Shown here piece after piece: positions 56,484 through 64,000 of a stretch of 64,000 bases of DNA. Numbering within the stretch: position 1 is the stretch's first letter; each line of letters begins with the position of its first letter. The position numbers and the translations under genes are program-made. The DNA lies in contig OZ020489.1 in the NCBI GenBank assembly GCA_963971405.1, positions 34,567,047 through 34,631,046 of the forward strand, given 5' to 3'. A model generated the notes under the pieces. It did not search any database and was not told the DNA's origin. It was given only the letters and a program-made list of their open reading frames with translations. Source of the stretch: Psococerastis gibbosa (lineage: Eukaryota > Arthropoda > Insecta > Psocodea > Psocidae).

Positions 56484-57146
56484 TCAAACCATTTTTGGTG
56501 CAATAAGTATGCTTTGAGGAACCAAGGGATTTAGTAATAAAATCAGCTATCATTTCGTCTGAGCAAACATGCGAAAATGTCACAATATTATCTTTTACAG
56601 CGTTACGCAAGAAATGATATTTTTTATCGATATGCTTGGTTCTACTAATTACAATCTCGCTTTTTGTTAAACTAATAGCAGATGTGCTATCCGATATACG
56701 TGAAAACAACTATCAATCATTTTCAAATCCAAAACAGTCTGCAACTCAGAAATCACTTCCTTCAAAAACAATAATTCTTTGACACACTGACTCATAGCTA
56801 TGTATTCAGCTTCGCAAGTTGTTAAGGAAATGGTGGGTTGTTTTTTACTTTCCCATGATACAGCAGCATTAGCAAATATAAAAACAAAGCCACTTTGACC
56901 CTTCCTGTCTAATACATTCCCAGCCCAATCAGCGTCAACAAATCCCGTTATGGGTTTCATGCCCATTTCATATTTAATTTTAAAATCCATAGTAGCCTTT
57001 AAGTATCGTAAAACACGTTTTGCAGCTACAATGTGTGACTTATTGAACTTATCACAAATTTGTCCCAACCGACTAGCTGCGAAAGATTGTCCGGCTGCGT
57101 ACACATGAATAAGTAAGTAGTAGTTATTACATTCTTTAGGTTCCAA
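56476..57146 (-). pseudogene. copia RNase H domain remnant
   Basis: Shows the copia RNase H order: KRVLRYLKATMDF, GFVDADWAGNVLDRKGQSG, SWESKKQPTISLTTCEAEY, then after a frameshift KHIDKKYHFLRN and ADFITKSL. The catalytic Asp of VDADWAG and the Glu of CEAEY are still present. The frame break lies near 56700. Reverse transcriptase upstream is represented only by a few residues. Confidence 0.85.
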
Positions 57147-57150
57147 CTTC

Positions 57151-57879
57151 TCATCCGAATCGCCTCGAACAATGAATCGTCAGGAACATAGGTGTCCTCG
57201 CCATCATGGTCTGCACCCGCATATCACAAATTTCTTCACCTTCCTGATCTCCATATACTTTTTCGTCTTCAGCCCTCTCTCGCTCAATGCCCATCCCAGA
57301 CGCAGTGTCGTTAGGAGTTTCAGAGGCAATACTTGTGTTTACAGCCTCAAAGCCCTTTCTCAGTCCTGATACCAAATTCCGCAATACGGCAGTGCTGCTA
57401 TGATTGAGGTGTCCCAGCCGCTTATGTTCAATTATAGCATCATGAATAGCAGCACACCCTTTGCAGACACTTTCTACATTCTTTTGGCTTTTCTCCTCAT
57501 CCAGTTCGTACACTCCATTGTGCCTAGTTCCAGTGGCTAAAACTTCACCTGAAACTCTAAAACCACTTCGCAAGATACGACATCCCTTAGCATCAAAAAT
57601 GACTCCATGACCTTTGTCACACGTCTGACCCACAGAAAACAAGTTAGCACCCAACCCGGGTACATAACTAACATTATTGATGGTTGCATCACCTTGCTTT
57701 AACTTTACCCTGATATCACCGGTACCTTCAATTGATAGAGTCTCATTTTTGGCTACCGTCACTGTTTTATGAACACTATCTGACGAGAAATTGTTTAATT
57801 TACTCCGATCTTTCATGTAGTGCATCGAAGACCCCGTGTCAACGTGCCAAACATAATTGAAAACTCCAGCAGCAACCAA
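57151..57879 (-). pseudogene. copia protease and GAG-pre-integrase remnant
   Basis: Begins with WHVDTGSSMHYM, which has the aspartic protease active site DTGS. It continues with NVSYVPGLGANLFSVGQ and the pre-integrase H-x3-GHLN motif (HKRLGHLNHSS). The integrase catalytic region does not follow; instead there is unrelated acidic sequence and then the jump to RNase H. This marks the internal deletion. Confidence 0.85.
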
Positions 57880-57964
57880 GAGGGATGTTTCGTTGTCCTT
57901 TCCTCCATCGCGATCATTCTTCGGTTTAAAATTCTCTACAGACTCGCTCTTCTGCGAAGGACAT

Positions 57965-58570
57965 GAAAACGATAAATGTGAAGTACTTCCGCATGAGTAA
58001 CAATTTCTTGGCTTCCTCTAACCAGTTTTGGGTTTTGCCGCCAACGAACTGTCGTCATTTCCCTTCTCCCGCGTGGCTTCTGTTAAAATAGCTGAAGTAA
58101 CATCTTCGTAGGTTAGGGACGATCCCTTACTTTCTAGTGTCATAGCTAATGCAGTCATTGGCGGCAGTCCACTCAACATTATTACTGCTAAGAAATCGTC
58201 GGCAATGGGCGACCCAATGCTACTGAGGGCATTCGCTGTTTCCTGAACTTTTGACAAGTATATCCGCTCAAGTTACTAAAGTTTTCGGCACTCGTAGTAT
58301 AGCTCACGCATTAAGTCAATTTTTCTAACAATTCCCATGTTGTCAATACGTTTTAGACAAAATGTCCCAAGCTGCCTTTGCCGTCTGTTCAGAGGCAATG
58401 ATAGGTGTAACGTTCGGTTCCACAGATAAACATATTCTAACCAATGCCTTTTGATCAATAGATTCCTCTCCAGAAGCTACTTTAACATTACTCACGTATG
58501 AGAAAAGTTCTTCGTGGATCAACACGTTCTTGATCAGAAAGCCCATGTTGAATAGTTCTCCGATCCCTTC
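57965..58570 (-). pseudogene. copia gag remnant with CCHC zinc knuckle
   Basis: The - strand frames show KGSENYSTWAF, broken by a shift, then KNVLIHEELFSYV, then SSIGSPIADDFLAVIMLSGL, all typical of the copia gag (UBN2) domain, and finally the knuckle CYSCGSTSHLSFSC. At least two frameshifts and one in-frame TAG interrupt it. Confidence 0.8.
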
Positions 58571-58620
58571 AATTTAATAATCTTTGAGGGATCTATTTTT
58601 CAGACACCAAACATTAACCA

Positions 58621-58633
58621 CGCTCTGCTACCA
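58621..58633 (-). other. copia primer-binding site
   Basis: The - strand reads TGGTAGCAGAGCG immediately after a CA dinucleotide. This matches the usual copia primer site, which pairs with an internal piece of initiator tRNA-Met. It fixes the inner edge of the 5' LTR; the LTR would extend to higher coordinates, with an unknown outer end. Confidence 0.75.
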
Positions 58634-58819
58634 TGCTGGAATAATAATAATTACATAAATGAAGTTAAATATAGCGTTTATTATTCAACCGTGAATCATC
58701 TTAAGAAAATAGAATAATGCATAACGGCCATTGTAAGCTAACGCCCACTCAAAGAGTACAGGCCTATATGGACTTAACTGATGAATTAATATATAGCTAG
58801 GGTACCTATAACTAAAAGC

Positions 58820-60200
58820 ACGGAGTCGATAGGGGTCCCGTGCCTCCGTGCCCCACCCCTGGATCTGTTAATGCTAAAACGAGTCTGTTTCAATCTGAAC
58901 TGGTCTATGCGCTTCTTTATTCATCGTGAAAACTGGTAACTAACCAGCTAGCGCAGTGGCGAGTGGAGTAAGGGTTTTTCTTTGAGGGACGGGGGTCCAT
59001 TGGCGTAAATAGATGTGTCCGGGGGGCCCCGTAGGGGCACCCGTAGCCCCTCCCCCCAGGATTTCTGTTGACAAGACGTTATGGAGGCAAAAGGCATAGC
59101 ATCCACAATAACGAAAGGGAAATAAATTCTTGGTATGCTTATTTTACATGAAAGACATTCAAAAATCGACATATTGACCAAGTACTTTCACAAAGAATAT
59201 ATTACTCAAAATGCCTAAAACCCCAATATTTCAGACTGATTTTCTACAAAAATTTCTACGGGGGAGACCCTCAGGCCCCCCTCCGTGGTAGGTTTATTCG
59301 TTGGTACTCGGTATAAAACCCAAAATAATGTACTGCTCAGTGCCGGTTTAACCCATGGGCACTTGGGGCACAGGCCCCCGGCCCCCCAGAAATGCCTAAA
59401 ATTCCGGCCCCCCAGAATGAGATATTTTTAGATTAAAATATAAAAAAATTAGAAATGGAAAGTTTTAAAATTGGCGGGAAATAGTGTTATTTTTTTTTTC
59501 CTGCGATGCTGGTAGGTTGATTTATGAATTTTAGAGGAGGCTGCAACTTGCACCAGAGGCTGACGAAGCGACCTGCTATCGCCCCCTCCCCCCTTTGGAA
59601 GGCAGTTATATTCTTTGCCTCTACAATCTAAGTGTTACAGCACTCAAAATGCGCAAAACCTCACTATTTCAGCCCTATTTTTCCAAATTTTTCTCCCGGG
59701 GAGACCCCCGGGCCCCCTTGTCATAATTGTATTGATTCTTCGTAATATGTTGGTAAGCATTCTTGCATTTTTTCTCCGGGGGAGACCCCCGGGCCCCCCG
59801 TTTCCTCGGGATAAAATATTTGTAAAACCACACTTGCCCTTGCAATTATCAGTTTTTTTCGGGAGGGGGGGGGCTCCCCTTTCTCCAGGGTATAACGAGC
59901 GTAAAACCTCAATAATTTGGGCCAATTTATTGATTTCAAGGTCTTGGGGTCCTAAAGCCCCCCCCCAGAAATTTTGGGAATTTACGCCAATGGGTATAGT
60001 ATGCGTAAAACCTCCCTAATTTGGGGCTATGCCCTATTTATTAATTTTTTTCTCCGGGGAGACCCTCTTTCTCACTTCGCTGGGTCCCCCCCCCCCCTAT
60101 TTGCAGCTACAATGTGTGACTTATTGAACTTATCACAAATTTGTCCCAACCGACTAGGGTCCCCCCCCCCCCAATCACCATACCCTCGCGACGCCCCTGT
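58820..60200. repeat. degenerate repeat array with CTCCGGGGGAGACCCCCGGG units
   Basis: Several irregular units share AAAACCTCANNATTT, a T-rich stretch, and a GC-rich palindrome of the form CTCCGGGGGAGACCCCCGGG. They lie around 59264, 59695, 59777 and 60050, with related GC blocks at 58835 and 59020. C-runs of 9-12 follow several units. The Gly-Pro-rich frames here are artefacts. The order is imperfect and the origin is unknown. Confidence 0.65.
60100..60157 (-). repeat. 58-bp exact copy of part of the copia RNase H region
   Basis: This segment is identical to 57019-57076, from TTTGCAGCTACAATG to CCCAACCGACTAG, in the same orientation. It is embedded between C-runs inside the degenerate array, 3.1 kb from its source. 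Confidence 0.9.
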
Positions 60201-61089
60201 ACCCATAAAATATATTTCAATAAAAACTCTTATTTTGGTTTAAAAATTGCGCGGAAAAATCAAACTCACCAACACTACAAACTTTGAAATTTAGAATAGG
60301 TTAGGACGGTTGGTATGGTATGTTTAAGTAAGTAAACAAACAAGCCTCAAAAGTCAAAACATGAAGCTTTATAGTTTATTGGCAAATGTCAAATCATTTT
60401 TTTTTTATAAATTTGTTTTTAAATGAAATTAAATGTTAAAATTTCATAGCAGTACATCTATGCAGACATATTTAAGATATTCATGGTCAATCAGAGAGTA
60501 ATTAACAAACCAAGCCTTGTAGCCGCCACTGCAGGAGCGGAGTATAGCAGCGGTCTTTCAGCGAAAATTTTGCTTCTTCTAGCTAGACTAAAATAAGTAA
60601 GTACTATGGTGGATTATTTTTTTTATCAGCATCCATTTAGGTCTCATGAAAGATTGGCTGGTTAGACTGCCGGGAAAGTCAATAATCTGTTGTAAAAGCC
60701 TAATATTTCATTATTTTATGTACCGGTACGTACCTATCTCTTGTTACCCAACCAATCATCGCCAACCAACTCAGTTTTTAGTTGTACCAATAGGCTTGAT
60801 GACTTTGCTTATCCTGCCTCCTTATCCTTATCAACAAGGCCCATGTTAAGTTAGCTACCAACTTCTTGCCGCGGGCAGAAGTCCGGGACGACGTTGAATT
60901 CTACTTACATATAAACCAGCTTACTGTTAATTAGATTTGCGGGGCATCAGGCATGTGACAAATTATCTATTACAAAGTCTGCAATTAGTCAATTTCGTTA
61001 TAATTTTTTCCATTTCAGGGGGGGGGGAGGGAGCTTATACAGGCCCCTGATAAGTGATAAGGCTCTAAAACATGAGGCCATTCTTCTGT
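60201..61089. other. non-coding DNA upstream of PRKDC
   Basis: I see no gene. It is AT-rich, with a G10 run near 61019-61028. It probably holds the PRKDC promoter or a 5' UTR exon, but no promoter element is convincing. Confidence 0.5.
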
Positions 61090-61270
61090 AGGTACATTCT
61101 TTTATGGACGTTGGCCTACTTGCAGTGGCCCATTGAACCCTTGTCAACGACCCCATCTGTTTTTCGGACATTATTTGTATTGTTCCCGTATGAATTTTTG
61201 GCCGTCGGCAATCTGGTTCACGTCCTCGATGCAACCCACACCGAATGCAAGTGACAATGGATGAGTTGAG
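61090..61270. repeat. dispersed repeat E, copy 4, just upstream of PRKDC
   Basis: Contains TTTTATGGACGTTGGCCTAC, GTGGCCCATTGAACCC, TTCGGACATTATTTGTATTG and CCGTATGAATTTTTGGCC, shared with the copies at 45309, 51329 and 56085. It ends about 75 nt before the PRKDC start codon. Confidence 0.75.
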
Positions 61271-61344
61271 ACATATTTAACCAAGGAACGAATGTACCGA
61301 AATTTTGTACATACAAACCAATTTTTTGCAGTACCAATTCAAAA

Positions 61345-64000
61345 ATGGAACACGAAGACATTGAAGAAATGCTGTCCGTGCTACGAAGCCCAACTTCCTC
61401 AGCAACTGAAGTAAAGGATGTCATTCAATCAATTGCCGACACAATCCAAGGCGACCTTAGCACTGTTGAAGCCCAGATCTATGTTGCAATGGTTTTCGAC
61501 GCCCAGCAAGGAATATTAAAGTTTATTATGGATGTATACCTACAAGGTATGCTCGAAGAACATAATGACAATGTAAAACAGTCCTTTGAAATTTTGGAAT
61601 ATCTCGTTACTAATTTTAAAATGTCGGTGGAGCCCCACTCGGACAACATTATTCATTGGTGTGCGCGTTCACTCCTGCATGAAGGCCAAATACGAGATTT
61701 ATCACTAAAACTAATGAAACTTATCATTCATTTTTGTCCTTGCACAAAGGTTGATATGAAAAACGTCGTCTCGCGCCTTAAGTTATTCTTAGATGATTCG
61801 AAAAAATTATCCAAAACTATAATTCATTATGTTTTAGAATTATTAGGTGAAATTTGTATCAACCAACCACTTTCTATCCATGATACTCGTGATTGGTTTG
61901 CCAGCTGTCTCATTCGACTTTTAAATGAAAATGAGACTGCCAAGCAAAATTCTAACACTTTAGTAGAAGGTTGCTTCAATGGTTTGTTTGGCTACATGGC
62001 CAACTTTAATTTATCCTCGGAACAAATTTCATGCATTTATAAACACATCACAAAGTTTTATCGTTATGAGTCAGATGTTAGACACACAGCTGGTCGAGCT
62101 GCCCTTCGTTTATACGTAAAATATGCATCGCAATTTTCCAAATTCATATGCAAAGATGTACGGAGTCTATTAAATACATTTTCAGCTTGGACCCGCTCGC
62201 ATCAGAGTTCTGAACATAAAAAATTAGGACTTTCGGCTCTTACTGAAACATATCGACAGCTTTCTTGCTCTATTGAAAATCTTAATGAAGATGCCGCAAA
62301 AACACTGTTTGATTCGGTAAGAACAGAATTAGAAGATGACTTGTTTAAAAAGTCAACTTCTGCTGTAGGATATGATCGGAAAGCAACTATTATTGGTTTA
62401 GCTGAATTGAGTCGGGCTTATAAGAAGCTTGGGCTCCAAGATGAACTGATGGCCATATTAACGGCATTCAACAGTTTATCTGATTCGGGCCATGACAGTG
62501 AAGGATATTCTACAAGCATCTATGTCGAATCCATTGCAAAAATTCTAGCTGTGTTGGACACGGCGCCAACCTCGCATTTATGTCGACTTTCTGTATTACT
62601 TATTGAGCAGTTTCCACAAACTCCCTCTAATTTTAAAATGGGATCAGCCATTGCTTTGGAGTCAAGCTTTATCGCGCTTTTACCTAGAAGTTCAACTGAG
62701 TTAGAAACACACATTCGTGTAATTCTGTATCAAGGTTTAATTCGCTCTTGCGCATATCCTCTGCATGTCGATGTACAGCTTATTGAAAATGACGAGTCAT
62801 TCGGTTGTTCTTACAAGTCTTTTCTTGACTTATGGACACACTTACTTACGATGAAAAGTCGCTCTAGTTCCGCTACTGTAGGGTCAATTGTTTATGACTC
62901 TTTCGTCACGGTATTTATTGACTTGATAAAGAAATTAGATTTAAATTTGGTTACTGCCAATACAGAACTCTCAGATCCATCACTCGCGTACGATGCTCGG
63001 ACACCATCTGACTTTCAAATTTTCGTTAATCTTGTGGATTTATTTCAAGATTTGATTCCATGTTCTGACAAAGGACTACTCGTCAAATGGTTGCCATATA
63101 TCTTTAATGAAACTATGTTGTTGAGTAAACGTTTTCCTCTTGTGAGTGGTTTCTACAAGATCATAGGAGTTTCTTTTAAAGCTGCAGGCTCAGAATATAT
63201 CGTGGAAGATTCAGACCTTGTTAAAATGATGGATTTCACTGAAAATGTAATGATGAAAATATTAATGCAAAAGGATGATTTACAAATATCGTGCTTGACA
63301 ATGGTCTTACAATCTCCATTGAGTTTGATAGAGCCGTTGTTAGATCGTCTTGGCCCCGCTCTACTAGCTGCAGTGCGTGTTGGTACTGGATACCCAGAAT
63401 TGCTTCAGCTCTTAATATCATCTCTTGATATTTGGCTACTTAAACTTCCTACTTCAAAAATACAGAAGCTTCTACGAGAAATCTTACCTCATATGAGATT
63501 TCTCCTTTATAGCACAGGAAACAATCAACGTACGCAAGGTTTGATAAAAAACGGTAAAAGAACATTAAAGGTCGGTGGAAAAATAAAAGTAAGATACAAT
63601 ATACCTGCAGATAAGCAATCTCTAACGCTCCAAAAACAATTTATTTTGTTTCTCGGTAAACTTGACCCTGCCGTTTACCCTACTTTTACTGAGCCTGTAG
63701 AAGATTATGCTCTCTCACCAGGTTCTCCTCTATACTATAAAATACCGTTCCAAAGCTTTCATGCCTTTCTTGAGTTAAATCGGTTAGTTCCTCGTGTACT
63801 CGACCTAGTGAGCTCTTCTGGGGATAGAAAAATTCGTATAACAGCATGTGAACTTTTGCATGCCGTCATTCTTTTAACCGTTGAAAGATCTCGGCAACCA
63901 AACCCAAATACAGAACTTTTTAGAAAACTTGTTAGCACAGCATTGGTACTCAGCTGCGATTCTGACAGGGTTGTCCATGACCTGTTCAAGCCGCTTCTTC
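61345..64000 (+). CDS. PRKDC: DNA-dependent protein kinase catalytic subunit (DNA-PKcs), N-terminal part, runs off window
   Basis: DNA-PKcs is the PIKK-family kinase recruited by Ku to DNA double-strand breaks for non-homologous end joining in the nucleus. The 885 codons seen cover the N-terminal HEAT arm, about the first quarter of a roughly 4100-residue protein; the kinase domain lies beyond the window. Landmarks resembling vertebrate DNA-PKcs are VYDSFVTVFIDLIKKLDLNL, TPSDFQIFVNLVDLFQDLIP, RFPLVSGFYKIIGVSFKAAG, PFQSFHAFLELNRLVPRVLD and KIRITACELLHAVILL, in the right order. The ATG at 61345 has A at -3 and G at +4. A pyrimidine tract with GCAG ends at 61331, so a 5' UTR exon probably joins there. 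No intron and no stop occur in 2656 nt, unlike the finely split vertebrate gene. Codons are more AT-ending than in the 3' half of stan. Confidence 0.92.
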   Translation, partial: MEHEDIEEMLSVLRSPTSSATEVKDVIQSIADTIQGDLSTVEAQIYVAMVFDAQQGILKFIMDVYLQGMLEEHNDNVKQSFEILEYLVTNFKMSVEPHSDNIIHWCARSLLHEGQIRDLSLKLMKLIIHFCPCTKVDMKNVVSRLKLFLDDSKKLSKTIIHYVLELLGEICINQPLSIHDTRDWFASCLIRLLNENETAKQNSNTLVEGCFNGLFGYMANFNLSSEQISCIYKHITKFYRYESDVRHTAGRAALRLYVKYASQFSKFICKDVRSLLNTFSAWTRSHQSSEHKKLGLSALTETYRQLSCSIENLNEDAAKTLFDSVRTELEDDLFKKSTSAVGYDRKATIIGLAELSRAYKKLGLQDELMAILTAFNSLSDSGHDSEGYSTSIYVESIAKILAVLDTAPTSHLCRLSVLLIEQFPQTPSNFKMGSAIALESSFIALLPRSSTELETHIRVILYQGLIRSCAYPLHVDVQLIENDESFGCSYKSFLDLWTHLLTMKSRSSSATVGSIVYDSFVTVFIDLIKKLDLNLVTANTELSDPSLAYDARTPSDFQIFVNLVDLFQDLIPCSDKGLLVKWLPYIFNETMLLSKRFPLVSGFYKIIGVSFKAAGSEYIVEDSDLVKMMDFTENVMMKILMQKDDLQISCLTMVLQSPLSLIEPLLDRLGPALLAAVRVGTGYPELLQLLISSLDIWLLKLPTSKIQKLLREILPHMRFLLYSTGNNQRTQGLIKNGKRTLKVGGKIKVRYNIPADKQSLTLQKQFILFLGKLDPAVYPTFTEPVEDYALSPGSPLYYKIPFQSFHAFLELNRLVPRVLDLVSSSGDRKIRITACELLHAVILLTVERSRQPNPNTELFRKLVSTALVLSCDSDRVVHDLFKPLL

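Larger units (their letters stand above)
56476..58634 (-). mobile_element. decayed, internally deleted Ty1/copia retrotransposon
   Basis: Reading 5' to 3' on the - strand: primer-binding site, gag remnant with CCHC knuckle, protease with DTGSS, GAG-pre-integrase (HKRLGHL), then directly the RNase H end of pol. The integrase core and nearly all of reverse transcriptase are missing, so it is non-autonomous. Frameshifts near 58545 and 58300 and an in-frame TAG just before the knuckle mark it as dead. DNA upstream of the binding site has AATAAA on the - strand, as expected of an LTR, but no matching 3' LTR was found. Confidence 0.85.

Noticed and set aside
59615..60019. Gly-Pro-Arg-rich frames on both strands
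   Set aside because: They come from the CTCCGGGGGAGACCCC palindromes; both strands give similar low-complexity peptides.
1..64000. CRISPR arrays, operons or bacterial transfer
   Set aside because: No regularly spaced short direct repeats with unique spacers; gene structure with many GT-AG introns is plainly eukaryotic.

Overview
The window is animal nuclear DNA, most likely from an arthropod and probably an insect with a repeat-rich genome. It has GT-AG introns of 0.1 to 3.7 kb, AT-rich non-coding DNA and many foldback elements and tRNA-derived repeats. The adhesion GPCR it encodes resembles insect Flamingo more than vertebrate CELSR. The species cannot be named from the sequence alone.

Layout, with all three host genes on the + strand. 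(1) 620-30005: a complete starry night/flamingo gene (stan, CELSR family) in 31 coding exons. The exons join in phase to 9612 nt, or 3203 codons plus a stop. The protein has a signal peptide, nine cadherin repeats, EGF and laminin-G modules, a laminin-EGF, HormR, GAIN/GPS, seven membrane helices and a long cytoplasmic tail ending in a PDZ-ligand-like ETPV. An intact tRNA-Pro(UGG) gene lies in its intron 20. (2) 30006-36787: intergenic DNA with several hairpin-forming elements. (3) 36788-51796: Paip1, the poly(A)-binding-protein-interacting protein, in nine coding exons (424 codons). It has a PAM2 motif and a MIF4G domain, and its introns are loaded with repeats. (4) 51797-61344: gene-poor DNA with a decayed, internally deleted Ty1/copia retrotransposon on the - strand (about 56476-58634) and a C/G-run-rich degenerate repeat array (about 58800-60200). 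(5) 61345-64000: the start of a DNA-PKcs (PRKDC) gene, 885 codons open without an intron and running off the window.

The three genes have unrelated jobs: planar cell polarity and neurite guidance, translation initiation, and DNA double-strand-break repair. Nothing suggests they act together.

The most notable non-coding signal is a family of at least nine hairpin elements. All begin with a motif like GGCG(G/C)NNNTTCCAC and end with its complement, and several share one internal core. Within a copy the two arms match each other, including at bases that vary between copies. Other points worth attention are the intronless DNA-PKcs start, a stop-containing alternative exon extension in Paip1, a retained-intron switch for the stan C-terminus, and a 58-bp piece of the copia element repeated inside the C-run array.
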